Translations under genes and position numbers: made by a program
The notes under the pieces: generated by a model
Database searches by the model: none
Seen by the model: the letters and a program-made list of their open reading frames with translations, nothing else
What the model was told of the DNA's origin: nothing
Shown here: piece after piece, positions 34,263 to 44,380 of the stretch
Layout: every line of letters starts with the position of its first letter
Position numbering within the stretch: the first letter of the stretch is position 1
NCBI RefSeq assembly: GCF_017991995.1
Contig: NZ_JAGOPN010000008.1
Span: forward strand, 186,001-250,000
DNA from: Pseudacidovorax sp.
GTDB lineage: Bacteria; Pseudomonadota; Gammaproteobacteria; Burkholderiales; Burkholderiaceae_C
Direction of reading: 5' to 3'
Length of the DNA stretch: 64,000 nt

Positions 34263-35471
34263 ATGTCCAAGACCGCAGCCGCCCAGCCGCCTCGATCCGC
34301 TTCCCGCATCCCGTCGCGTCTGCTGGCCGTTGCGCTGGCCTGCGCCCTGCCCTTCGCGGCCGCCTGGGCGGACGAGTACGACAACGTCGAACAGCTCATC
34401 CAGCAGCGCAAGTTCGACGAAGGCCTCGCCCAGGCCGACAAGTTCCTGCGCGAGAAGCCCCAGGACCTGCAGATGCGCTTCCTCAAGGGCGTGGCCAATC
34501 TCGAGGCCGGGCGCCGCCCCGAGGCCATCGCCATCTTCGAGCAGCTCACCCGAGACGCGCCCAACCTGCCCGAGCCGTACAACAATCTGGCCGTGATCTA
34601 CGCCGGCCAGGGCGACTTCGACAAGGCCCGCGGCGTGCTCGAGCGGGCCATCCGCACCAACTCCAGCTACGCGACGGCCTACGAGAACCTGGGCGACGTG
34701 TACGCCCGGCTCGCCAGCGAGGCCTATGGCAAGGCGCTGCAGCTCGACAAGAGCAACGCCGCCGTGCAGCCCAAGCTGGCCGTGATCCGCACGCTGTTCA
34801 CCACGCCGAGCGCGGCCCTTCTGGCCGGCAAGGGCGCACCGACGACGGTGGCCAAGGCACCGGCCGCAGCGCCCGCGGCCGCTCCGACGCCCGCCCCTGC
34901 ACCGGCGGTCGTGGCGAAGGCACCGCCCGCGCCGGCTCCCACGGTGATCGCCAAGGCCCCAGAGCCGGCCCCCGCGCCTCCGGCACCCGCACCCGCCAAG
35001 CCACCGGTTGCGGCACCGACGCCCGCACCGGCTCCTGCGGCAGTGCCGGCACCGGCGCCTGTGCCCGCTGCCGCCCCGGCGCCCAAGCCCGCCGAACCCT
35101 CGCCCGCCGCCAAGCCGGATGCCAGCAGCGCCGCCCAGACCGATGTGGCCTCGGCCGTCAATGCCTGGGCCAGCGCCTGGTCCAAGCAGGACATGGACGG
35201 CTACCTGGCCGCCTATGCCCCCAACTTCGATCCAGCCGACGGCGCCAGCCGCGCCGCCTGGGAGAAGGAGCGCCGTGCCCGCATCGTGGGCAAGAGCAGC
35301 ATCACCGTCCAGGTCGAAGGCCTGAACGTGGAGGTACAGGGTGACAAGGCCACCGCCAAGTTCCGCCAGCGCTATCGCGCCGACCGCCTGAACGTCAGCA
35401 GCCGCAAGACGCTGGAGATGCAGCGTGTGCACGGCAAGTGGCGCATCGTGAAGGAAACCGTCGGCGGCTGA
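34263..35471 (+). CDS. TPR protein with Pro/Ala linker and NTF2-like C-terminal domain
   Basis: 402 residues. Signal peptide 1-37 (AAAWADEYD). Three to four TPR-like repeats follow (FDEGLAQADKFLREKPQDLQ, PEAIAIFEQLTRDAPNLPEP, YNNLAVIYAGQGDFDKARGV, YATAYENLGDVYARLA). A long Pro/Ala linker (about 190-295, repeats of A-P-A-P) leads to an NTF2/SnoaL-like domain (AVNAWASAWSKQDMDGYLAA, LEMQRVHGKWRIVKETV). The same NTF2-like end is found in the L,D-transpeptidase encoded next, only 28 bp downstream; the shared domain suggests that the two act together at the cell wall. ATG 34263 is chosen for the signal peptide. Confidence 0.85.
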   Translation: MSKTAAAQPPRSASRIPSRLLAVALACALPFAAAWADEYDNVEQLIQQRKFDEGLAQADKFLREKPQDLQMRFLKGVANLEAGRRPEAIAIFEQLTRDAPNLPEPYNNLAVIYAGQGDFDKARGVLERAIRTNSSYATAYENLGDVYARLASEAYGKALQLDKSNAAVQPKLAVIRTLFTTPSAALLAGKGAPTTVAKAPAAAPAAAPTPAPAPAVVAKAPPAPAPTVIAKAPEPAPAPPAPAPAKPPVAAPTPAPAPAAVPAPAPVPAAAPAPKPAEPSPAAKPDASSAAQTDVASAVNAWASAWSKQDMDGYLAAYAPNFDPADGASRAAWEKERRARIVGKSSITVQVEGLNVEVQGDKATAKFRQRYRADRLNVSSRKTLEMQRVHGKWRIVKETVGG

Positions 35472-35499
35472 GGCCGGCGACACGCAACGGCGCCCGATC

Positions 35500-37038
35500 T
35501 TGGCGGACCGCTCCAGTTCCCTGAAGCCCTCCACGGCCTGGCTGTGGGCCGCGGGCCTGCTCGCAGCATCCCTGCCGATGGCGGCACAGGCCGCTCCCGC
35601 GGAGCGCCACGCCCGGGGCAAGGCACCCGCCAAGTCCGTCGCGGCGCCCGCCGCCCGTTCCAAGAAGGAAGCTGCGCGCGCCGCGCCTTCCCGCGCCGCG
35701 GCAGCCGCCCCCGCAGGACGTACGGCGCTTCGCCGCACGGAGCGCACGCCCGTGCGGGCGGCAGCCCGCGCCGCTGTTCCGGCCGCTGCGGCCACGGTGG
35801 CCACTGCCGCCGCCACCAGCCGCGTGGTGGCCCATCCGCCCGCCATGGGCACGGTACAGCCCGCCAACGCGTCCGCGGTGCCGAGCGCGCCCAACGACGC
35901 CGGTCCCATCCTGCAGGCGGGGGGTGCGGCAGAGGCCCAACTGATCGAGGTCTACCAGCTATTCGGCCGCGGCGAAACGCAGCAGGCGCTGGACAAGGCC
36001 CGCGCGCTGGTCAAGACCTACCCCAACTTCCAGCTCGCGCAACTGGTGTACGGCGACCTGCTGGCCACCCGCGTGCCGCCCAACGCCGCCCTGGCGGACG
36101 CGGCCAGCCTGGCCCGACTGCGCGGCAACCCTGCCCTGACCGAGCTGCACGAGGAATCGCGGCGCCGCCTGCAGGCCCTGCGCGACCGGCCACCGCCGGG
36201 CACCGTCCCCTCGCAGTTCCTGGCGCTGTCGCAACGCAGCCGCTATGCCATTGCCGTGGACGCCTCCCGCTCGCGGCTGTACCTGCTGGAGAACACGGCC
36301 AACGGCCTGCAACTGGCCGCGGACTACTACATCTCGGTGGGCAAGGCCGGCACGGACAAGCTCGTCGAAGGCGACGCCCGCACGCCGCTGGGCGTGTACT
36401 ACGTCACCAGCAACCTCGATCCGCGCACGCTGAAGGACTTCTACGGCGCCGGCGCCCTGCCCATCAACTACCCGAACCCCTACGACAACATGCTGGGGCG
36501 CACGGGCAGCGGCATCTGGCTGCACGGCACGCCGCCCGAGCAGTTCTCGCGGCCACCCCAGGCCAGCGACGGCTGCGTGGTGCTGTCCAACCCCGACCTC
36601 AAGCAGATCCTGCGCAAGGTGCAGGTGGGCGCCACGCCGGTCGTGATCGCCCGCAGCCTGGACTGGGTGGCGCCGCCCAAGGTGCGCACGCTGGCCGAGC
36701 CCTTCGAGACGGCGCTGAGCGCCTGGCTGCAGGCCCGCAGCGGCGGCAACGAGGAGCGGCTGCGCAGCTTCTACGCCACCGAATACCAGCGCGCCGGCCG
36801 CCGAGGCCCGGTCACTGTCCCCATCGACAACGTGCTTCGCCAGGAACTGGCCACCGCCCAGGGCCGCAGCATCCAGCTCAAGGACACGTCGGTGCTGATG
36901 TGGCACGACAAGCGCGACACGGTGGTCGCCACCTTCGGCGAAGTGGTCGCCGGCGAACGCACCGGCCGCACCCGCCGCCAGTACTGGGTGCGCACCCCGG
37001 ACAGCTGGAAGCTCTTCCACGAAGACATCCTGGGCTGA
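35500..37038 (+). CDS. L,D-transpeptidase (YkuD) with NTF2-like C-terminal domain
   Basis: 512 residues. TTG 35500 gives a signal peptide ending PMAAQAA; no later ATG would keep it. A basic Ala/Arg-rich stretch (about 35-125) precedes a linker, then the YkuD domain (about 240-395) with LHGTPPE (His about 341) and the catalytic SDGCVVL (Cys about 359). The C-terminal about 110 residues are NTF2-like (ALSAWLQARSGGNEERLRSF ending SWKLFHEDILG). YkuD enzymes make 3-3 cross-links or attach proteins to peptidoglycan; the NTF2-like addition is typical of a proteobacterial subgroup. It follows the TPR gene by 28 bp. Confidence 0.9.
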   Translation: MADRSSSLKPSTAWLWAAGLLAASLPMAAQAAPAERHARGKAPAKSVAAPAARSKKEAARAAPSRAAAAAPAGRTALRRTERTPVRAAARAAVPAAAATVATAAATSRVVAHPPAMGTVQPANASAVPSAPNDAGPILQAGGAAEAQLIEVYQLFGRGETQQALDKARALVKTYPNFQLAQLVYGDLLATRVPPNAALADAASLARLRGNPALTELHEESRRRLQALRDRPPPGTVPSQFLALSQRSRYAIAVDASRSRLYLLENTANGLQLAADYYISVGKAGTDKLVEGDARTPLGVYYVTSNLDPRTLKDFYGAGALPINYPNPYDNMLGRTGSGIWLHGTPPEQFSRPPQASDGCVVLSNPDLKQILRKVQVGATPVVIARSLDWVAPPKVRTLAEPFETALSAWLQARSGGNEERLRSFYATEYQRAGRRGPVTVPIDNVLRQELATAQGRSIQLKDTSVLMWHDKRDTVVATFGEVVAGERTGRTRRQYWVRTPDSWKLFHEDILG

Positions 37039-37239
37039 CCGCCGCGGCCCGCGAGGGCTGGTCACAGGCGCTCCCACCGCGGCGCGATGCGCCCGCCGCG
37101 CTCGGCGCACGGCGTTCCGTCTGCATCGACCGGCTGTGTCCACCCTTCCAGCAGCAGCTGACCACGCCCAATACCCCTACGGCGTGGGCGTGAACTATTC
37201 AACGTTTTCCCTTGCTTTGTGGCCTGAATGTCAAAAAGC

Positions 37240-37253
37240 GCGTTACGTAACGC
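37240..37253. promoter_or_regulatory. Perfect 14-bp palindrome upstream of flp
   Basis: GCGTTACGTAACGC is fully self-complementary and lies 293 bp before the flp start, in the AT-rich part of the long intergenic region. It looks like a dimeric regulator site. The binder is unknown. Confidence 0.45.
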
Positions 37254-37464
37254 CTCGCGTGACACGGCCGTAACTGGGCGATTTCCGGAATGCACCTTTT
37301 CGGTGCACTCTATTCAGCTGCAATTCAGGAAAAATTTTTCTTTTGATTTCAACAACTTGAAAATCAGCACTCATCCGTTTGGCTGATGCAGCCGATGGCG
37401 GATGGCTGAGGCCCCCGCAGTGACGGCTTCGGACGGCCTCGCAAATGTGAATACTTCCATCTTA

Positions 37465-37494
37465 TTGATACAGGAAGTTACCGGAACCTAGCAT
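37465..37494 (+). promoter_or_regulatory. Predicted sigma-70 promoter of the tad operon
   Basis: TTGATA (37465-37470, five of six) and TAGCAT (37489-37494, four of six) are 18 bp apart; transcription would start near 37501, giving a leader of about 45 nt with GAGGT before the flp ATG. The -35 is flanked by ACTTCC/GGAAGT inverted arms. Confidence 0.45.
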
Positions 37495-37545
37495 GAACTC
37501 GCCTTCGGGCCCCTGTCGTTCTGCTACCACTTTGCGAGGTCAACC

Positions 37546-37728
37546 ATGAAAGCTGCAATCGTTCGTTTTCTGCGTGATGAAGAAGGCGCCACCGCCATCG
37601 AGTACGGGATCATCGCGGGCCTGATGGCCCTGATGCTGGTCGCCATCTTCGGCACCGACGGCGCCGTCCAGACCACGCTGGAAGCCATCTTCACCAAGGT
37701 CAAGACTGTCGCCACAACGGGCGCGTGA
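37546..37728 (+). CDS. flp: Flp-family type IVb pilin
   Basis: 60-residue prepilin, the major subunit of the Tad pilus. The leader ends EEG and cleavage falls before ATAIEYGIIAGLMALMLVA, with the conserved glutamate and tyrosine of the Flp motif at mature positions 5 and 6. A short hydrophilic tail (DGAVQTTLEAIFTKVKTV) follows. GAGGT six bases upstream is a good ribosome site. First gene of the operon, behind the long regulatory region. Confidence 0.97.
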   Translation: MKAAIVRFLRDEEGATAIEYGIIAGLMALMLVAIFGTDGAVQTTLEAIFTKVKTVATTGA

Positions 37729-38264
37729 GCCTCCTGGAAGGGTCCGCTGCTCAAGAACGCGTCGCCTCGCCCATGCAGCCCCTCCTCCTGCTGTGGCTCG
37801 CCGGTGCGGTCTTCTGCGACCTCCGCTGGCGCAAGGTGCCCAACCTGCTGGTCCTGGCCGGCGTGGTGGGCGCCTTGCTCTCGCTGGCGTTCGGCGCCGC
37901 GTTGCCGGGCCTGGACTGGCCTGCGGCACTCGTGGGCTCGGGCGCGGCCTTCGCCGTCCTGCTTCCCTTCTACGCCCTGCGCCTCATGGGCGCCGGCGAC
38001 GTCAAGTTCGCCGCCGCGCTCGGCCTGTGGGTGGGCCTGGCGCCGCTGGCGCCGATCGCCATCGTCGGCAGTCTGCTCGCCTTCGCCCATGCGCTGGCCG
38101 TGCTCGTGCTGCGGCGCTGGCCCCTTTCTCCCCGGCTGATGCTGGCGCTTTCCGGCCGCGAGGCGGACGGCACGGCATCGCCTTCGGCCCGCCGGCCGAT
38201 TCCCTACGCCGCCTACTTGGCGCTGGCCACCCTCGGGTGGCTGGCATGGCGGGTGCCGCAATGA
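37725..38264 (+). CDS. tadV: Tad prepilin peptidase TadV/CpaA (A24 family)
   Basis: Membrane aspartic peptidase that trims Flp and the TadE/F pseudopilins. The two active aspartates are in FCDLRWRKVPN and the GxGD-type motif MGAGDVKFAAALG. Six hydrophobic segments. GTG 37725 overlaps the flp stop (GTGA) and adds 16 residues; ATG 37773 (MQPLLLLWLAGAV) gives a length of 163 residues more usual for the family and may be the true start. Confidence 0.92.
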   Translation: MSLLEGSAAQERVASPMQPLLLLWLAGAVFCDLRWRKVPNLLVLAGVVGALLSLAFGAALPGLDWPAALVGSGAAFAVLLPFYALRLMGAGDVKFAAALGLWVGLAPLAPIAIVGSLLAFAHALAVLVLRRWPLSPRLMLALSGREADGTASPSARRPIPYAAYLALATLGWLAWRVPQ

Positions 38265-38315
38265 GCCGGGCGTACGCCGGCCGCGTCCCCTTCGATCCGA
38301 ACTGAACCGCCCGCC

Positions 38316-39320
38316 ATGCTCCGCTTCTCCAAGATCCTGGCCGTTCTCCTCGTGCTGCTGGCCGTGGCGCTGGCGGTGTATGCGTGGCTGCTGAGCCGCA
38401 ACCCGGCGCCCGCCCGCACGGCGGCGGCACCCGCCGCCAGCGCCCCGGCCACCGCCGCGCCCGCCGCCACCTATGCGGTGGTGGTGACGAGCAAGGCCGT
38501 GCCGGCCGGCCAGCCGATCTCCGCCGACGCGCTGCAGCTGGCGCAGTTGCCCATCGACCCCGCCGGCGCCTTCCGCACCACGGCCGACGTGGCCGGCCGC
38601 GTGCCGGTGCTGGACCTGGGTGCCGGCACGCCGGTGCTCGAAGCGCAGCTGAGCACGGGCCTCGCCCTCAAGCTGGCCGAGGGCGAGCGCGCCGTGGCCG
38701 TCAAGGTGGACGAGGTCATCGGCGTCGGCAACCGCGTGACGCCCGGCGACTACGTGGATGTCTTCTTCACCCTCAAGGCCGATGGCCGCGACATCGAGCG
38801 AAGCCAGGCGCGGCTGCTGCTCGCGCGCCTGCGCGTGCTGGCCTTCGGGCAGGCCTCCCTCGACGGCAACGCCAGCCGTGCGGAGGGCGGCAACGGCCGC
38901 GTCAACAGCGCGACCAGCGCATCCACCGGCGGCCAGCGCGTGGAAGCCGCCCGCACCGCCGTGCTGGCCGTGCCCGTGGCCGACGTGAACCGGCTGGTGC
39001 TGGTCGAGAACAGCGGCCGCCTGCTGCTGGCGCTGCGCAATCCGGCCGACACTGCCGAGCCCGATCCGCGCCTGTTCGCCGACTTGCCGCCTGCGGTGCA
39101 GCCGCTGCCCGCCGCGCGCGGCGACAAGGCCCGCGCGCCTCTGGACGGCATCGACCGCGCCCAGGCCGGCCTCGCCGTGGAAGACCTCGCCAATGGCGGC
39201 AACCGGGCCGCGCGCCGGACCGTGGCCGCCGCCCCGGCCTCTTCCGGCACACGCCCCACCCCGGCCGGCCTGGAGGTGGAAGTGATCCGCGGCGACCGTC
39301 GCGAGACAGTGCGCTACTGA
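38316..39320 (+). CDS. cpaB: Flp pilus assembly protein CpaB/RcpC
   Basis: 334 residues with an N-terminal membrane anchor (AVLLVLLAVALAVYAWLL), an SAF domain (VVVTSKAVPAGQPISADALQ, GRVPVLDLGAGTPVLEAQL) and the RcpC domain (AVAVKVDEVIGVGNRVTPGD, YVDVFFTLKADG). It is a periplasmic component working with the secretin RcpA/CpaC. A Ser/Gly-rich loop (about 185-210) is variable. Confidence 0.92.
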   Translation: MLRFSKILAVLLVLLAVALAVYAWLLSRNPAPARTAAAPAASAPATAAPAATYAVVVTSKAVPAGQPISADALQLAQLPIDPAGAFRTTADVAGRVPVLDLGAGTPVLEAQLSTGLALKLAEGERAVAVKVDEVIGVGNRVTPGDYVDVFFTLKADGRDIERSQARLLLARLRVLAFGQASLDGNASRAEGGNGRVNSATSASTGGQRVEAARTAVLAVPVADVNRLVLVENSGRLLLALRNPADTAEPDPRLFADLPPAVQPLPAARGDKARAPLDGIDRAQAGLAVEDLANGGNRAARRTVAAAPASSGTRPTPAGLEVEVIRGDRRETVRY

Positions 39321-39327
39321 TCGCGCC

Positions 39328-40698
39328 ATGGCCCCGCCCACCGCCCGCCCCTCACCGACCACGACCATGCGCCTGCGTCCCCGCCGCCTTCCGATCCCCA
39401 CCGTGCTGGCCGTCGCCTTGCTCGCACCCGCGGCCGCGCCCACGGCCCTGGCGCTCACGCCAGCCGCCGACCCGGCCCGGATGGTGCTGACCATGGGCAC
39501 CCAGAAGGAACTGGTCTTCGACGGCGCGGTGGAGCGCATCGCCATTGCCGACGAGTCGGTGGCCGGCGTCACCATCGCCCGCCGCACGCCAGGCTCGCCG
39601 GCGGCGCGGCTGGTCATCACCGGCAAGGCCGCAGGAGGCACCTCGCTGATCGTGTGGGAGAAGGGCAAAGCTGCCGGCCGCACCTACGCCATCGAGGTCC
39701 AGCGTCGCACCGCCGTGCTCGAAGGCCGCAGCGAAAGCCTGCCGGAGCACCGTCAGGCGCGTGAGACCGCCCTCGCCGCCTTCCCCGAAAAGGCCGCGCT
39801 GACCGACCGCTCCAGCGTGCAGGTCGGGAGCCACACCGTGCAGGTCGACGTGAAGGTGGTGGAGTTCAACCGTAGCGTGCTCAAGCAGGCCGGGCTCAAC
39901 ATCTTCAGCACGCGGGCCAACTCGCACGGCTTCAGCTTCGGCGTGTTCACGCCCACCTCGCTCAGAAGCACGACCTACAACAGCGACGGCTCGCTCACCA
40001 CCGACGCCAACAACCCGCTGTCGCAGGCCTTCAACCTGCTGTTCAACTTCGGCCGCGCCGGCATCGGCGTGAACATGGGCTTCCTCGAAGGCAACGGCCT
40101 GGCGCGGGTGCTCGCCGAGCCCACGCTGGTGGCCCTCTCGGGGCAGAGCGCCAGCTTCCTGTCGGGCGGCGAACTGCCCATCCCAGTGCCGCAGGGCCTC
40201 GGCACCACCTCCATCGAATACAAGCCCTTCGGCATCGGCCTGACGCTCACGCCGACGGTGCTGGGCGACGACCGCATCGCGCTCAAGGTGGCGCCCGAGG
40301 CCAGCGACCTCGACTATGCCAACGCCCTGAGCCTCAATGGCGTGCCGGTGCCGGCCATCACCACGCGCCGCGCCGATACCACGGTGGAGCTGGGCGACGG
40401 CGAAAGCTTCATCATCGGCGGGCTGGTCAGCCGCAGCACCAGCTCCAACGCCGACAAGGTGCCGCTGCTGGGCGACCTTCCCGTGCTGGGCACCTTCTTC
40501 AAGCAGAACCGCTACCAGATGAGCGAGAAGGAGCTGGTGATCGTGGTCACGCCGCACCTCGTGCGGCCCATCGCCCGCGGCACCGACCTGTCGCCCTACC
40601 TGCCCGGCGCCAACGAACAGCGCGACGGCCCGGTGTGGCGCTCGATCTTCACCGGCAACGTGCCCGGCAGCACGAGCCTGCCCGGCTTCTCGCGATGA
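39328..40698 (+). CDS. cpaC: Tad secretin CpaC/RcpA
   Basis: 456 residues. After a signal peptide (from M1 or M14; ends TALALTPA) comes the BON/N-terminal domain (KELVFDGAVERIAIADESVA) and the secretin core (LEGNGLARVLAEPTLVALSG, FLSGGELPIPVPQG, IEYKPFGIGLTLTPTVLGDD, FIIGGLVSRSTSSNADKVPL). It forms the outer-membrane pore for the Tad pilus. No pilotin gene is obvious nearby. Confidence 0.94.
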   Translation: MAPPTARPSPTTTMRLRPRRLPIPTVLAVALLAPAAAPTALALTPAADPARMVLTMGTQKELVFDGAVERIAIADESVAGVTIARRTPGSPAARLVITGKAAGGTSLIVWEKGKAAGRTYAIEVQRRTAVLEGRSESLPEHRQARETALAAFPEKAALTDRSSVQVGSHTVQVDVKVVEFNRSVLKQAGLNIFSTRANSHGFSFGVFTPTSLRSTTYNSDGSLTTDANNPLSQAFNLLFNFGRAGIGVNMGFLEGNGLARVLAEPTLVALSGQSASFLSGGELPIPVPQGLGTTSIEYKPFGIGLTLTPTVLGDDRIALKVAPEASDLDYANALSLNGVPVPAITTRRADTTVELGDGESFIIGGLVSRSTSSNADKVPLLGDLPVLGTFFKQNRYQMSEKELVIVVTPHLVRPIARGTDLSPYLPGANEQRDGPVWRSIFTGNVPGSTSLPGFSR

Positions 40699-40705
40699 GC
40701 CGTTC

Positions 40706-42025
40706 GTGAACGAAGACAGCGCCATGAACGCCCCGCGCGACCGCTTTCCCGACGCTGGCACCGCCACCTATGTGTTCGTGTGCGCCGACCCGGCACGCGT
40801 GGCCTGGATGACCGACGCGCTGGCGGGCCAGGGCGTGGTCGTGCCCCTGCGCGCGGGCGCGGGCATCGAGGAGCGCATCGGCATGCTGGCGCCGCAGGCC
40901 GTGCTGATCGACTTCGGCGGCGGCGGGGCCGATGACGCGGCCGCCCTGCTGCAGCGCCTGCGCCAGGACTGGCCCGCGCTGCCGGTGGCCGCCGCAGGCC
41001 TGGCCACCGACCCCGCCGCCACGCTCGGCGCCCTGCGCGCTGGCGTGGACGACTTCATCGACCTGGCCGGCGCCGCCGAGGATGCGCAGGTCACGCTGCG
41101 CGCGCTGATGCAGCGGCGCGCCGCCACGCAGCGCACCGTGCGCGGCGGCACGATCGCCTTGCTGGGCGCACGCGCCGGCGTCGGCACCACCACGCTCGCC
41201 ACCAGCCTGGCCCTGCTGCTGCAGGAGCAACTGGGAGGCCCGCCGGGCGCCGCACCGCGCAACGCCGCGGCCACCCAACGCCGGGGCGTCGCCCTGCTCG
41301 ACCTGGGCCTGCCGGCGCGCGATGCGCTGCTCTACCTGGACACGCCCAGCGAGTTCAGCTTCGTGGACGGCGTGCGCAACCTGCGCCGCATCGACCCCAC
41401 GCTGCTGCAGACCGCGCTGGCCCACCACGACAGCGGCGTGGCCCTGCTGCCGCTGCCGGCCAGCCTGGCGCAGGTGCGCGAGATCTCGCATGCCGACTCG
41501 GCCCAGCTGATCCGCCGCCTGGCCGACTTCTTCGACCTGCAGGTGGCCGACCTGGGCGGCTTCTCGTCGGTGGACTTCATCGCCCAGACCGCCCGCGAGG
41601 CCGACCGCGTGTGGGTGGTGTGCGACCAGAGCATCGGCGCCATCGTCTCCACGGCCGCACTGCTCAAGGACCTGAAGGCCAAGGGCGTGGACCTGCAGGG
41701 CTTCGCGCTGGTGGTCAACAAGTTCGACAGCCATGTGGAGCTCTCGGCGCGCGAGATCGCCGCGCGGCTCGAACTGCCGCTGGCCCATGTGGTGCCGGCG
41801 CGGGCCGCCGCCCTCAATGCCGCCGCCAGCCGCGGCGAGATGCTGGTGCGCACCGCGCGCAGCGATGCCTACACCCAGGCGGTGGCCGCGATGGCGCGTG
41901 GCCTGCGCGAATCGCTGCCCGGCGGTGGCCCGGGCGCCAACGCACCGCGCAGCGCCGCCGCGTCGCCGGCCCGCTGGCGTGCATTGGGCAAGCAGATCGG
42001 CAGCCTGTGGAAGAAGGAGGGTTGA
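40706..42025 (+). CDS. cpaE: TadZ/CpaE-like pilus localisation ATPase with altered P-loop
   Basis: 439 residues: an atypical receiver-like N-terminus (VFVCADPARVAWMTDALAGQ, AQAVLIDFGG region) and a MinD/ParA-like domain. The deviant Walker A, normally K-G-G-x-G-K-T-T, reads RAGVGTTTLA: both the signature lysine and the P-loop lysine are replaced. TadZ proteins are known to be atypical, so a structural, polar-hub role is likely rather than fast ATP turnover. Start is GTG 40706 or ATG 40724; neither has a strong ribosome site. Confidence 0.88.
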   Translation: MNEDSAMNAPRDRFPDAGTATYVFVCADPARVAWMTDALAGQGVVVPLRAGAGIEERIGMLAPQAVLIDFGGGGADDAAALLQRLRQDWPALPVAAAGLATDPAATLGALRAGVDDFIDLAGAAEDAQVTLRALMQRRAATQRTVRGGTIALLGARAGVGTTTLATSLALLLQEQLGGPPGAAPRNAAATQRRGVALLDLGLPARDALLYLDTPSEFSFVDGVRNLRRIDPTLLQTALAHHDSGVALLPLPASLAQVREISHADSAQLIRRLADFFDLQVADLGGFSSVDFIAQTAREADRVWVVCDQSIGAIVSTAALLKDLKAKGVDLQGFALVVNKFDSHVELSAREIAARLELPLAHVVPARAAALNAAASRGEMLVRTARSDAYTQAVAAMARGLRESLPGGGPGANAPRSAAASPARWRALGKQIGSLWKKEG

Positions 42026-42030
42026 GCGCC

Positions 42031-43348
<1,318 letters not shown>

Positions 43349-43356
<8 letters not shown>

Positions 43357-44380
43357 GTCGCCGCGCATCGGCCTGCTGCTGCTGGCGGCCGTGGCCCTGA
43401 TGCTGGCCGCCGCCGGCCTGCTGCTGTGGCAGTGGGCGACCTCGCGCCAGGGCCGGGCCGCCGCCGCGCGCCACCTGGGCGAGCAGCTCGCCGGGCTGGC
43501 CGACAGCGACGCCGTGCCGCGCGCACGGCCGGCGCCGCTGTCGACGCCCGCCAGTGCACAGCCGCTGGCGGCCGCACCCGCCGATGGCACGCTGGTCGAC
43601 CCCTGGGCCGCGACGACCGAGGCGGCTACCGCGGCCAGCCCGTCCGGCCGTGGCCGCCTCGACGAGCTGCTGCCGCCCTGGCTGCAGGGCGCGGTGTCGG
43701 CGCCCCAGCTCGGCCTGGGCGCGCTGGCGCTGGTGATCCTGGTGTCGCTGGCAGGCCTGCTGGCCTCGGCGCCCGGCGTGGTCGCGGCACTGGCCGTGCT
43801 GCTGCCGCTGTCGGCCTTCTTCCTCTGGTGGCGGGTGCAGAAATTCCGCCGCCGGCTGGTGGGCCAGTTGCCGGGCTTCATCGATGCGATGGTGCGGCTC
43901 ATCACGGTGGGCAACTCGACGCAGGCGGCCTTCCAGCTGGCCATTCCGAGTGCGCGCGAGCCGCTGCGGGCCTACCTGGAGCGCACCGCCGGCCTGGTGC
44001 GTGCAGGCGTGGACCTGGACCGTGCGCTGGCACAGACGGCCGAGAGCGTGCGCGTGCAGGAGCTGCACCTGATGGCTGCCGTGCTGGGCCTGGGCGTGCG
44101 CTACGGCGGCCGGGCAGACCTGTTGCTGGAGCGGCTGGCGCACTTCATCCGAGACCGCGAGCAGGCCGACCAGGAACTGCAGGCGCTGTCGGCCGAGACC
44201 CGGCTGTCGGCCTGGATCCTCGGCCTGCTGCCGCTCATCGTGGGCGGGCTGATCGTCGCCAACAACCCCGACTACTTCCTGCGCATGTGGCACGACGGCA
44301 CGGGCCGCATGATGGTCTTCGGCGGCGCGGGCCTGCAGCTGCTGGGCGCGGTGCTGCTGTACCGGGTGGCGAGGCTGTGA
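43349..44380 (+). CDS. tadB: Tad inner-membrane platform protein TadB
   Basis: 343 residues from GTG 43349, which overlaps the cpaF stop by eight bases and follows GGAGGG. An N-terminal membrane segment, a Pro/Ala linker and then the T2SSF domain (VGQLPGFIDAMVRLITVGNS, VRAGVDLDRALAQTAESVRV), with two membrane helices near the end. Partner of TadC. Confidence 0.9.

Larger units (their letters stand above)
37039..37545. other. 507-bp non-coding regulatory region before the tad operon
   Basis: No gene of any size with coding character is seen here. The second half is clearly more AT-rich than the rest of the window, as expected for a strong promoter region. It contains a perfect 14-bp palindrome (37240-37253), a TGCACC/GGTGCA hairpin (37291-37307) and a predicted promoter (37465-37494). 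A sigma-54 site (GG-N10-GC) was searched by eye and not found. Confidence 0.6.

Noticed and set aside
34263-35471. TonB-like function for the TPR protein because of its Pro/Ala repeats
   Set aside because: The linker is Ala-Pro rich but there is no TonB C-terminal domain and the ends are TPR and NTF2-like.
37039-37545. Sigma-54 promoter for flp
   Set aside because: Several GG and GC dinucleotides occur but none has the strict GG-N10-GC spacing with a fitting context.
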